Source: CAYPNF01 sp964411985
Lineage (GTDB): Bacteria; Verrucomicrobiota; Verrucomicrobiia; Limisphaerales; J093
DNA: 64,000 nt
Reading direction: 5' to 3'
NCBI GenBank assembly: GCA_964411985.1
Contig: CAYPNF010000045.1
Location: forward strand, 1 to 64,000
A model generated the notes under the pieces. The model was not told where the DNA came from, did not search any database, and saw only the letters and a program-made list of their open reading frames with translations. Positions 53,761-60,934 of this stretch are shown here, piece after piece (within the stretch, counting starts at the first letter, position 1; each line of letters begins with the position of its first letter). The position numbers were made by a program, and so were the translations under genes.

Positions 53761-54064
53761 CAGAGGGGACAGGATGAACAAGATGGACAGGATGATGAAG
53801 CAGAGGATCCCAAGTCATTTCATCCTGCAAATCCTGTTCATCCTGTCTCACCCACGAACCTCCGGGAATTCTTGTCTTCCTTCCTGTCCACTTCGGCCTT
53901 CTTCATGGTGAACAGAGGGGACAGGATGAACAAGATGGACAGGATGACGAAGCAGAGGATCCCAAGTCATTTCATCCTGCAAATCCTGTTCATCCTGTCT
54001 CACCCACAAATCTCTGGAAATTCTTGTCTACCTTCCTGTCCACTTCGGCCTTCTTCATGGTAAA
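53761..54064. repeat. Tandem pair of 152-bp palindromic repeats
   Basis: Unit 1 is 53761-53912 and unit 2 is 53913-54064; the offset is exactly 152 bp and sequence is nearly identical. Each unit has an internal inverted repeat of 27 nt with four mismatches (gacaggatgaacaagatgg... at 53768-53794 and 53920-53946; partners at 53821-53847 and 53973-53999). The gacaggatgaacaggat string is of a type I recall as recurring in intergenic DNA of diverse bacteria. Likely non-coding; transcripts would fold into strong hairpins. Confidence 0.92.
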
Positions 54065-54118
54065 CCCTTCCCCGGGCGAAATGGGGGAGGTTAACCACAG
54101 AACAGAATCGATTCCAAT

Positions 54119-54200
54119 CTTCGTCGCGGCCTTAATCGCAGCCTTCGTCGGTTTTAATAGGAGCCGTTCGATTAAGGCTTCGATTAAGGCTGCGACGAAG
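54119..54200. repeat. Palindromic repeat, TTAATCG family (copy B)
   Basis: Near-perfect 20-bp inverted repeat: cttcgtcgcggccttaatcg at 54119-54138 pairs with 54181-54200 with one mismatch. The centre holds further cgattaaggctt copies. Related to 37378-37462. Confidence 0.88.
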
Positions 54201-54281
54201 AGCCAAGGAGGGAACGAGGGCCGGTGGAGCGATGGCGAGAGAGATTGTGGTACCCAGATGCCTTCCACTTACCAAGAAGAA

Positions 54282-54308
54282 CAACCCGCCAGGGAATCTG
54301 GCGGGTTG
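54282..54308 (-). terminator. Terminator-like hairpin behind the PEP-CTERM relic
   Basis: Perfect 9-bp stem (caacccgcc at 54282-54290, complement at 54300-54308, 9-nt loop) followed on the minus strand by TTCTTCTT. Its stem resembles that at 54638-54669. Confidence 0.85.
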
Positions 54309-54342
54309 AGCGAATGCCTCCAAGGAGGCAGCGGGAATAGTA

Positions 54343-54642
54343 TTAGGCTTTCACGAAGCGGCGCACTCCGGCGAGGGCAACGAAACCCAAGCCCAGAAGG
54401 CTGGCAGTCGTGGAGGCATCGGGAACGGAAGCAGAATCCAAGCGCGTAAAGAAACCAGCAGGAATCCCGCCGACTCCGTCACCCTGAATGGTGATTTGAT
54501 GAGCCCCGGCGCTCAGTATGACGGTTCCCCAAGAATACCCAGCGCCGCCCCAGGTACCGTGGCCGTGGGCTCCGGCAAACGCAGTCGTCAGAATCGGGTT
54601 ACCAAAATCAGCTATCCAAGCCGAAAGCAGGAAAGCAAACAA
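54343..54642 (-). pseudogene. 5'-truncated VPD-type PEP-CTERM protein remnant
   Basis: The readable C-terminal ~95 residues end in VPDASTTASLLGLGFVALAG followed by the basic VRRFVKA, a VPDSG-like PEP-CTERM sorting tail: motif, hydrophobic helix, Arg-rich end. Upstream residues (WGGAGYSWGTVILSAGAHQI) look like the end of a secreted beta-rich domain. There is no signal peptide, and the open frame begins inside the hairpin that terminates the kinase gene. It therefore has neither a start region nor an independent promoter that I can see. It is probably a decayed fragment rather than a working gene. PEP-CTERM tails are processed by exosortase, which is not in the window. Confidence 0.75.
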
Positions 54643-54669
54643 CCCGCTGGATTCATACGGCGGGTTGTT
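54638..54669 (-). terminator. Intrinsic terminator of the PfkB kinase gene
   Basis: Inverted repeat aacaacccg at 54638-54646 with complement at 54661-54669, 14-nt loop, followed on the minus strand by a T-rich GTTTGCTTTCC stretch. Lies 28 bp past the kinase stop. Confidence 0.85.
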
Positions 54670-54697
54670 CTGATGCCCTCAAACAGAGACCGCAGTC

Positions 54698-55780
54698 CTA
54701 CCTCTGGATCCGTGCAGAGCCGCCCTTGGCGAAGGCACGCACCTGCTCTACGGTTGCCATGGTGGTGTCGCCTGGGAAGGTGGTGAGGAGGGCGCCGTGG
54801 GCCCAGCCCAGCTTCACGGCTTCCTCGGGGGATTCGCCATTCAGCAGGCCATAGAAGAAGCCGGCCGCATAGCCGTCGCCTCCGCCGACTCGATCCAGGA
54901 CGTCCAGCTCGCACGTGGGTGCCACGTAGGTTTGCCCGTTCACCCAGGCGACGGCTCCCCAGCTGTGGCGGTTGGTGGAGTGCACTTCGCGCAGCGTGGT
55001 GGCCACCACTTTGATCTGGGGATGTACCTGTATAACGCGGTCGATCATCCCGACGAACGCGCTGGGGTCGAGTTTGGACTTGGCGGAGACCTCCGGACCC
55101 GGGATGCCCAAGCCCATCTGAAGGTCTTCCTCGTTTCCTACGAGCACATCGACATTCTTGATAATGCGCTTGAGCACGCTGACCGCACGGTCGTGACCTC
55201 CTGAGATGTTCCAAAGTTTCGCGCGGTAATTGAGGTCAAACGAGACCACTGCCCCGGCGGCTTTGGCGGCTTCCATTCCTTCGATGATGACCTCGGCCGT
55301 GGTGGGGGAGAGGGCGGCGAAGATGCCACCGCTGTGGAACCAGCGGATGCCACCGGCGAAGATGGCGGGCCAGTCGAAATCACCCGGCTTGAGCAGCGCT
55401 CCGGCTTCGTTGCAGCGGTTGTAGAACACCACCGGCGCACGCACGCCCTGACCGCGGTCGCTGTAAACGGTGGCCATGTTCGGGCCATGCACGCCGTCGT
55501 GTTTGAACTGCTTATAAAAGGCGCGCACCCCCATCGCCCGGACTCGCTCCGCGATCAGGTCACCAACGGGATAATCTACCATGGCGCTGGCGATCCCCGT
55601 GCGCATGCGGAAGCAGTCCGAGAGATTGGCGGCCACATTGAATTCGCCTCCGCTGACATGGATCTGGCATTCCGTGGCTTTGCGGAAGGGGATGATGCCG
55701 GGGTCGAGTCGGTGCACCAAGGCGCCGAGCGAGAGCAGGTCGAGATTGCCTTGCTGAGGGATAGTGAAGCCGTAATTCAT
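54698..55780 (-). CDS. kdgK: PfkB-family sugar kinase (2-keto-3-deoxygluconate kinase-like)
   Basis: 360 residues. Ribokinase-fold motifs: LLSLGALVHRLDP at the first strand, VSGGEFNVAANLS, FDLNYRAKLW, VLVGNEEDLQMG and the ATP/anion-hole motif DRVGGGDGYAAGF, where the catalytic Asp corresponds to DTxGAGD. The NYRAKLW context and overall length match KDG kinases, which phosphorylate 2-keto-3-deoxygluconate in pectin, alginate or uronate breakdown. The substrate is inferred from sub-family resemblance and could be another keto-sugar. It is monocistronic with its own terminator and has a ~450-bp repeat-containing upstream region. Confidence 0.85.
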   Translation of the reverse strand: MNYGFTIPQQGNLDLLSLGALVHRLDPGIIPFRKATECQIHVSGGEFNVAANLSDCFRMRTGIASAMVDYPVGDLIAERVRAMGVRAFYKQFKHDGVHGPNMATVYSDRGQGVRAPVVFYNRCNEAGALLKPGDFDWPAIFAGGIRWFHSGGIFAALSPTTAEVIIEGMEAAKAAGAVVSFDLNYRAKLWNISGGHDRAVSVLKRIIKNVDVLVGNEEDLQMGLGIPGPEVSAKSKLDPSAFVGMIDRVIQVHPQIKVVATTLREVHSTNRHSWGAVAWVNGQTYVAPTCELDVLDRVGGGDGYAAGFFYGLLNGESPEEAVKLGWAHGALLTTFPGDTTMATVEQVRAFAKGGSARIQR

Positions 55781-56235
55781 AAGATCCGGTGCTTAAAGTT
55801 GTAACGTCCAGCAGTGCAGGACTGAGTAATGGGAAAAGGGTGGCTTTACGGATACGAAAGTCAAATCCTCATTTGGTGGATGATCATGGGGCCTCTTCCG
55901 TTTTGGCGCCAGCTTTTGGAGTTCGGTGGGGAGCGAAGTGAAGTGCCGTTTTTTTTTCCCTTTGCGTGGGATGAGGACGAGGACGAGGACGAGGACGAGG
56001 AGGACGAGGAGGACGAGGATGAGGACGAGGAGGGGCGGCACCTGGGGGGGCGCGCGCACCCATGGGGAGGGGTGTGCGGTGGGGAGGCAAGGTAGGGACA
56101 TCGCGCTGCGATGTCCGGGGGAGCGGACGGCCCGGCGGTCCGTCCCTACCAAGACCTGGCGGAGTTCCATGGGCGTTCGCTGACGTGCGTTATCGTGGCT
56201 GGTCACAGCTCGGCACTCGGGGTACATTTCCATCC
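55781..56235. other. Intergenic region dominated by repeat copy C3
   Basis: No supported gene. 55781-55890 should hold the kinase promoter (minus strand). The rest is the repeat element, and 56190-56235 leads into the smr gene. Confidence 0.6.
55905..56190 (+). repeat. GA-tract/hairpin intergenic element, long form (copy C3)
   Basis: Left edge ccagcttttggagttcggtgg, then gaagtgccg, a T-run and gcgtgggatgagg. A (GAGGAC/GAGGAT)n tract runs over 55973-56034, then gcggcacctggggg. Two hairpins: ggacatcgc/gcgatgtcc at 56096-56116 (loop gct) and ggacgg/ccgtcc at 56125-56145. Right edge is acctggcggagttccatggg. Arms are identical to those of C2. Confidence 0.93.
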
Positions 56236-56592
56236 GTGAACGATGCGCGGTCCAACGATGCGATTCCTGCGGCGCCGGATCCAGGGGAGAACGAACCCAT
56301 CCCTCTGCCGATCGACGGGGTGTTGGATCTCCACGGTTTTCGGCCGCAGGAGATCAAGGAGATCGTGATGGAATATCTGCGGGAGTGCCAGGCTCGCGGA
56401 CTACTGGAGGTGCGATTGATCCACGGCAAGGGTATCGGCAACCTGCGGCGAACCGTGCACGCCCTGCTCGCCAAGCATCCTGACGTGGCGCGGTTCGCCG
56501 ACGCCAGTCAGGTCTTCGGCGGGCTGGGAGCCACGATGGTGTGGCTGAAGCCGAGATCACCGGTCGAGTCCAGCCATCGGAGCCCGAGCTGA
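56236..56592 (+). CDS. Small Smr-domain protein
   Basis: 118 residues from a GTG at 56236; upstream frame lies in the repeat and is rejected. The Smr domain is complete: LDLHGF (H33) and LIHGKGIGNLR (H63-G-K-G66), with C-terminal FGGLGATMVWLK. Smr proteins, alone or at the end of MutS2, act as endonucleases or nucleic-acid-binding factors in recombination and ribosome rescue. It converges with the MexB-like gene, with one base between the stops. Confidence 0.88.
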   Translation: MNDARSNDAIPAAPDPGENEPIPLPIDGVLDLHGFRPQEIKEIVMEYLRECQARGLLEVRLIHGKGIGNLRRTVHALLAKHPDVARFADASQVFGGLGATMVWLKPRSPVESSHRSPS

Positions 56593-56593
56593 T

Positions 56594-59500
56594 CTACACG
56601 GAACCTTCCGCTGTGGCTCCGGTGGCGGCTGGGGCGGACGCAGCGGCTGACAAGGTCTTCTTCTTCGGGGAGAGCAGGATGTAGACCACCGGGACGATGA
56701 ACAAAGTCAGGAAGGTGGAGGTAGTCATGCCAAACACCACGGCCACGCCCAGGGGACGGCGGCTGCCGGCGGCCTCGCCCAGACCCATGGCTACGGGGAG
56801 GATCCCGATGATTGTGGAAAAAGCGGTCATCAAAATGGGGCGGAGGCGGATTCGACCCGCCTCCAGCATGGCGCGGGTGGCATCCAAGCCTGCATCCATC
56901 CGCTGATTAGCAAACTCCACCAGCAGGATCGAGTTCTTGGTCACGAGTCCCAACAGGAGCACGATGCCGATGAGACTGTATACGTTCAGCGTCATCGAGG
57001 GCACTTCCGGCAGATGGGTCGTCAGCCAGGCGATCGGTTTGGGCAGTTGATCGACCGGCACGAAGGACTTGATGATGGCGAGGTTGTTGACGGTGCCGAG
57101 GAGCCAGAGGCCGCCGAAAGCGCCGAGCAAGGCCAGGGGCAGGGCCACCATGATGACGAAGGGATGCCGGAGGCTCTCGAACTGGGCGGCGAGCACCATG
57201 TAGACCACCAAGAGGGCGAGAATGAGAACCTTCACCGACTCTTTGGATCCTTCCTGGACCTCATCGGCTTCGCCGTACCAACGGTAGCTGACGTCCTTGG
57301 GCAGGACTTGTTTTAGGATGGTCTCCGTCCTCTGCATCGCCGCTCCCAGGGACATTCGTTGCACCTGTCCGGAGATCGTGATGGAGCGTTGGCGCGCAAA
57401 GCGGTTGATGGCGTTGGGAGAGCCTTGCTCTTGGGTGGCGAGGACGCTAGAGGCGGGGATAAACCGGCCACCCGAGGTTCGAAGATACATGTCTTGCAGG
57501 GTGGTGGGAACGAGACGGCCTTCCCTCTCCAATTGGGCGATCACTTTGTATTCCTTGCCCTTGACATTGTATCGGGCCACGTCGAGGCCGCCCCAGAGCA
57601 TTTGGAGGGCTTCGGAGGCCTCGCGGACACTGATCCCCATGCTGGCGGCGAGATCACGATCCACTCTTACGGCCAGTTGCGGCTTTTCGAAGTTCAGGTT
57701 CACCCGCGGTTGGGCTAGAACGCCGGCCTTACCGAGTTCCTCCCGAACCTGCTGCCCCACTTTCTCCAGGCTTTCCAACTCGGGTCCTTGCAGCACCAGT
57801 TGGTACTGTTCTCCCAGATCGGTGGCTTTGGGCAGAATTGTGATGGCCTGAACGCCTTTGATTTCGCCAATGAGCTTCATGAACATCGATTCCCGTCCGC
57901 CTGGTCGCGCCAACTCGAGAGCTGACCTCCGCTTCCCTTCCTTCAGGTCGACGAACATGATGCCGAAGTCCGATTCACCCGGTGCGCCGCGGGCCAGAGC
58001 CACGGCGGAGAACATGCTCTGCGTTTCCGGGAACTGCCGCACGATCTCCTCGGCCTGTTTCAGGTACTTGTCGGTGTACTCGCTGGAAGACCCCTGCGGG
58101 GCCAGGATCAGCATGAAGACATACCCTTTGTCCTCATCTGGCAGAAACTCGCGAGGCAGCATTCGGAATGAGGCGTAGGTAAGCCCCAGGGCGAGCAGCC
58201 CCACCAACATCACGAGAACCTTGTGGCGTACCGCCCAATGGAGAGTGCGGTCGTAGCGGTTTTCCCAGGCACGGAAGAAGGCTTCCAACCCCCGGTAAAG
58301 AGCTCCGTGCGTCTCGGGTTCGTGCTTCAGGAGGCGCGCGCAAAGGGTGGGGGTGAGGGTCAGCGCGACGAAGGCCGAGATTACGACCGACCCGGCGGTG
58401 GCTACGGCGAACTCGCGGAACAGAATGCCTGTGGTACCCGACTGGAAAGCAATCGGAAGGAATACGGCCACCAGCGTAATCGTGATGGCAATGACCGCAC
58501 TGGTGATTTCCTTCACTCCCAGCAGCGCGGCCTCCAGGGGTTCCATGCCAGCCTCAACGTGCCGGAAGATGTTCTCGAGCACCACGATCGCGTCGTCCAC
58601 CACCACCCCCACCGCCAGCACCATGGCCAGCAGAGTTAGAATATTGATGCTGTACCCGAAGAAACTAAGGATGAGAAAGGTCCCGATCAGGGAGACGGGC
58701 ACGGCGATCATCGGAATCATGGTCGAGCGCAGGTTGCGCAGGAAAGCGAGCATGATCAGCATGACGAGCGCGAAGGCGATGAAGACGGTTTCCTGCACTT
58801 CCTTGATCGCTTGTCGGACATAGGTGGCCGAATCATAAGCGATGTTGACCGTAACGTCCGGAGGCAGGCCGGGTTTGATCTTCGCCATTTCCGCCAAAAC
58901 CAGGTCCGCCACTTCCACCGCGTTGGCTTCGGACTGCTTGACGATGCCCAAGCCGATGGCTGGTTTGCCGTTGTAACGGGCGACCGACCTTTCATCCTCG
59001 ACTCCCAACTCGACCCGCGCGATTTCCCGCAGTCGAACGGGGGCACCGCTGCGGTAGGCGATCACCAGGTTTTCGAAGTCGCCAGGTTTGCTGAGTTTTC
59101 CCAGCGTTCGCACGCTCATCTCCCGCTCCAGGTTCTCCAACCGGCCGGAAGGCAGTTCGATGCTGTTGTTGCCGAAAGCCACGACCAGGTCGGAGGCCGT
59201 GATCTGGTAGGCTGCCATCCGTGCGGCGTCGAGGCGAACGCGGATGGCCTGTCGTTTCTCACCGCCGAAGTTCACGCCACCCACCCCGGGAATGGTCTGC
59301 AACCGGTCCTTGAACTGGCGCTCCCCGATCTCCGTCAATTCCAGCGTGGAATATCGGTCGCTCGAAAGGGCGATCCAGAGGACTTCCTGCGCGTTGGCAT
59401 CCTGCTTGGTCACGATCGGCTCTTCAATGTCCCTGGGCATGAGCATGCGTACTCGCGCCACGCGGTCGCGCACGTCCTGGGCGGCCACATCGACTTTCCG

Positions 59501-59794
59501 GTCGAGGTTGAATCGCACGGTGACCAGGCTCACCTCTTCCCGGGATACGGAGGTCAGCGTTTTGATGCCTGGGATGGTATTGATTTCCTGTTCCAGCCGT
59601 TCGGTGACTTCGGCTTCCATGACCTCGGGGCTGGCACCCCGGTAGATCGTGGTGATCGTGACGATGGGAGGGTCTACGTTGGGCAGTTCGCGTACCGGCA
59701 GGCGGAGGTAACCGACGATGCCAAAAAGCACCACCAGCAGGTTCAGCATGATGGCGAAAATCGGGCGCCGGATGCAAAGTTCGGGGAGCGACAT
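56594..59794 (-). CDS. Multidrug RND efflux pump (AcrB/MexB family, HAE1-like)
   Basis: 1066 residues. Proton-relay residues are present: D400-D401 in TM4 (GVVVDDAIVVLEN) and K953 in TM10 (LVTKNSILLVEF). N-terminal FAIMLNLLVVLFGIVGYLRLPVRELPNVDPP is typical of the MdtB/AcrB branch. Twelve transmembrane helices and two docking/porter loops are seen. It exports drugs, detergents or lipids. It lies 15 bp after the adaptor gene in an order of outer-membrane factor - adaptor - pump. The exact substrate range is unknown. Confidence 0.95.
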   Translation of the reverse strand: MSLPELCIRRPIFAIMLNLLVVLFGIVGYLRLPVRELPNVDPPIVTITTIYRGASPEVMEAEVTERLEQEINTIPGIKTLTSVSREEVSLVTVRFNLDRKVDVAAQDVRDRVARVRMLMPRDIEEPIVTKQDANAQEVLWIALSSDRYSTLELTEIGERQFKDRLQTIPGVGGVNFGGEKRQAIRVRLDAARMAAYQITASDLVVAFGNNSIELPSGRLENLEREMSVRTLGKLSKPGDFENLVIAYRSGAPVRLREIARVELGVEDERSVARYNGKPAIGLGIVKQSEANAVEVADLVLAEMAKIKPGLPPDVTVNIAYDSATYVRQAIKEVQETVFIAFALVMLIMLAFLRNLRSTMIPMIAVPVSLIGTFLILSFFGYSINILTLLAMVLAVGVVVDDAIVVLENIFRHVEAGMEPLEAALLGVKEITSAVIAITITLVAVFLPIAFQSGTTGILFREFAVATAGSVVISAFVALTLTPTLCARLLKHEPETHGALYRGLEAFFRAWENRYDRTLHWAVRHKVLVMLVGLLALGLTYASFRMLPREFLPDEDKGYVFMLILAPQGSSSEYTDKYLKQAEEIVRQFPETQSMFSAVALARGAPGESDFGIMFVDLKEGKRRSALELARPGGRESMFMKLIGEIKGVQAITILPKATDLGEQYQLVLQGPELESLEKVGQQVREELGKAGVLAQPRVNLNFEKPQLAVRVDRDLAASMGISVREASEALQMLWGGLDVARYNVKGKEYKVIAQLEREGRLVPTTLQDMYLRTSGGRFIPASSVLATQEQGSPNAINRFARQRSITISGQVQRMSLGAAMQRTETILKQVLPKDVSYRWYGEADEVQEGSKESVKVLILALLVVYMVLAAQFESLRHPFVIMVALPLALLGAFGGLWLLGTVNNLAIIKSFVPVDQLPKPIAWLTTHLPEVPSMTLNVYSLIGIVLLLGLVTKNSILLVEFANQRMDAGLDATRAMLEAGRIRLRPILMTAFSTIIGILPVAMGLGEAAGSRRPLGVAVVFGMTTSTFLTLFIVPVVYILLSPKKKTLSAAASAPAATGATAEGSV

Positions 59795-59809
59795 GGCCTG
59801 CAGATTCGA

Positions 59810-60934
59810 TTAAGGATTGGCTGGCGTCTTGGGAGAACTCGGCGCTCCGTTGGCGACATTATCAGCGCTAGCGACGACTTTCATGCCATCCACGAGTTTC
59901 TGGGTGCCTCGTACGACGATGGACGTTTCGGCGGTCAGGCCTTCCCGAATCTCCACTTTGCCAGGCATGCGGACCCCGAGCTTCACTGGTTTCTTCGACG
60001 CTCTTCCCTCGGTTACGGTATAGACCGAAAAGTTGTCCAAGGACGGGACCAAGGCACCCTCTTGAACCACCAGGGCGTTCTCCCGGCGGCCTTGGAGCAG
60101 TTCTACCCGGGCGAACATGCCTGGGCGAAGCAACCGATCCGGATTGGGCGCGATGAGGCGCACCTGCACGGTGCGGGTGGCTTCGCTCACCTTGGGATCG
60201 ATGAGATCGACCGTACCGGTGAAGACCTTGCCAGGGTAGGCGGCGACCGTGAGGCGGCCTTCCTGGCCTTGGCGAATGGAGGCGAGGTGCCGTTCCGGGA
60301 GGTGGAAGGTGATCTTGATCCGGCTGTCATCCACCAGGCTGCCCAAGGGGGTGCCCAGGTTGACGTACTGGCCAGGGCTGACCAGCCGTGGTCCGAGAAT
60401 CCCGTCGAAAGGCGCCACCATGAAACGCTCCGCCAGCCTTTCCTGGTCGACTTCCCGAGCGGCGGCGCGCACCGCCACCTGGTTTTCGAGTTGCTCGAAC
60501 TCCTGCTGCGAGATCGCCTTGGTACCCAACAAGGTCTTGGCTCGGGCCACGTTGGCGCGGGCTAGCTTTTCCTCCGCCGTAGACTGGGCAAGCGCGGCAG
60601 CTTCCTTCCGGGAGTCCAGATCGATGAGCTTCTCGCCCTTCTTGATCTGGTGTCCTTCCGTGAAATGGATGCTCTCGATTAAACCGGAGGTCTTGGGTTG
60701 GAGATCGACCTGCTCGTAGGCAGCGGTGGTTCCCACGGCGGAGAGGAGATCTTCCACAGCCATAACTTGTGGCTTTTCGATCACGACCTCCACGGCCGCT
60801 TCCGGCGGTGGCCCGCCGGCTCCACCTCCACCGCACCCTGCCAGCAGGCCAAGGGCGGTTGCGGCGATTGCGGCCTGGAGCAGAAGCTTCCTGTCTGTAT
60901 TCATTGCTCTCACACTCATAGAAATTCGTTTCAT
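59810..60934 (-). CDS. RND efflux adaptor lipoprotein (AcrA/MexA family)
   Basis: 374 residues from the ATG at 60934, which overlaps the previous stop as ATGA; GGAGG lies about nine bases upstream. Later ATGs (60919, 60904) shorten only the basic N-region. The lipobox LLAGC gives a lipoprotein with a Gly-rich start. The core has QPKTSGLIESIHFTEGHQIKKG (lipoyl half), alpha-hairpin KLARANVARAKTLLGTKAISQQEFEQLEN, VAPFDGILGPRLVSPGQYV and membrane-proximal domain. It connects the pump to the outer-membrane factor. Confidence 0.94.
   Translation of the reverse strand: MKRISMSVRAMNTDRKLLLQAAIAATALGLLAGCGGGGAGGPPPEAAVEVVIEKPQVMAVEDLLSAVGTTAAYEQVDLQPKTSGLIESIHFTEGHQIKKGEKLIDLDSRKEAAALAQSTAEEKLARANVARAKTLLGTKAISQQEFEQLENQVAVRAAAREVDQERLAERFMVAPFDGILGPRLVSPGQYVNLGTPLGSLVDDSRIKITFHLPERHLASIRQGQEGRLTVAAYPGKVFTGTVDLIDPKVSEATRTVQVRLIAPNPDRLLRPGMFARVELLQGRRENALVVQEGALVPSLDNFSVYTVTEGRASKKPVKLGVRMPGKVEIREGLTAETSIVVRGTQKLVDGMKVVASADNVANGAPSSPKTPANP

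Noticed and set aside
53744..54342. Short ORFs in the tandem repeat region
   Set aside because: They simply translate the palindromic repeats in two phases, with no start context.
55829..56095. Small ORF with a long Asp/Glu run
   Set aside because: The acidic run is the GA tract of the intergenic element; the same tract reads in other frames in the other copies, so it is not protein-coding.
56062..56235. N-terminal extension of the Smr protein
   Set aside because: It is translated repeat element C3; the Smr product reads naturally from the GTG at 56236.
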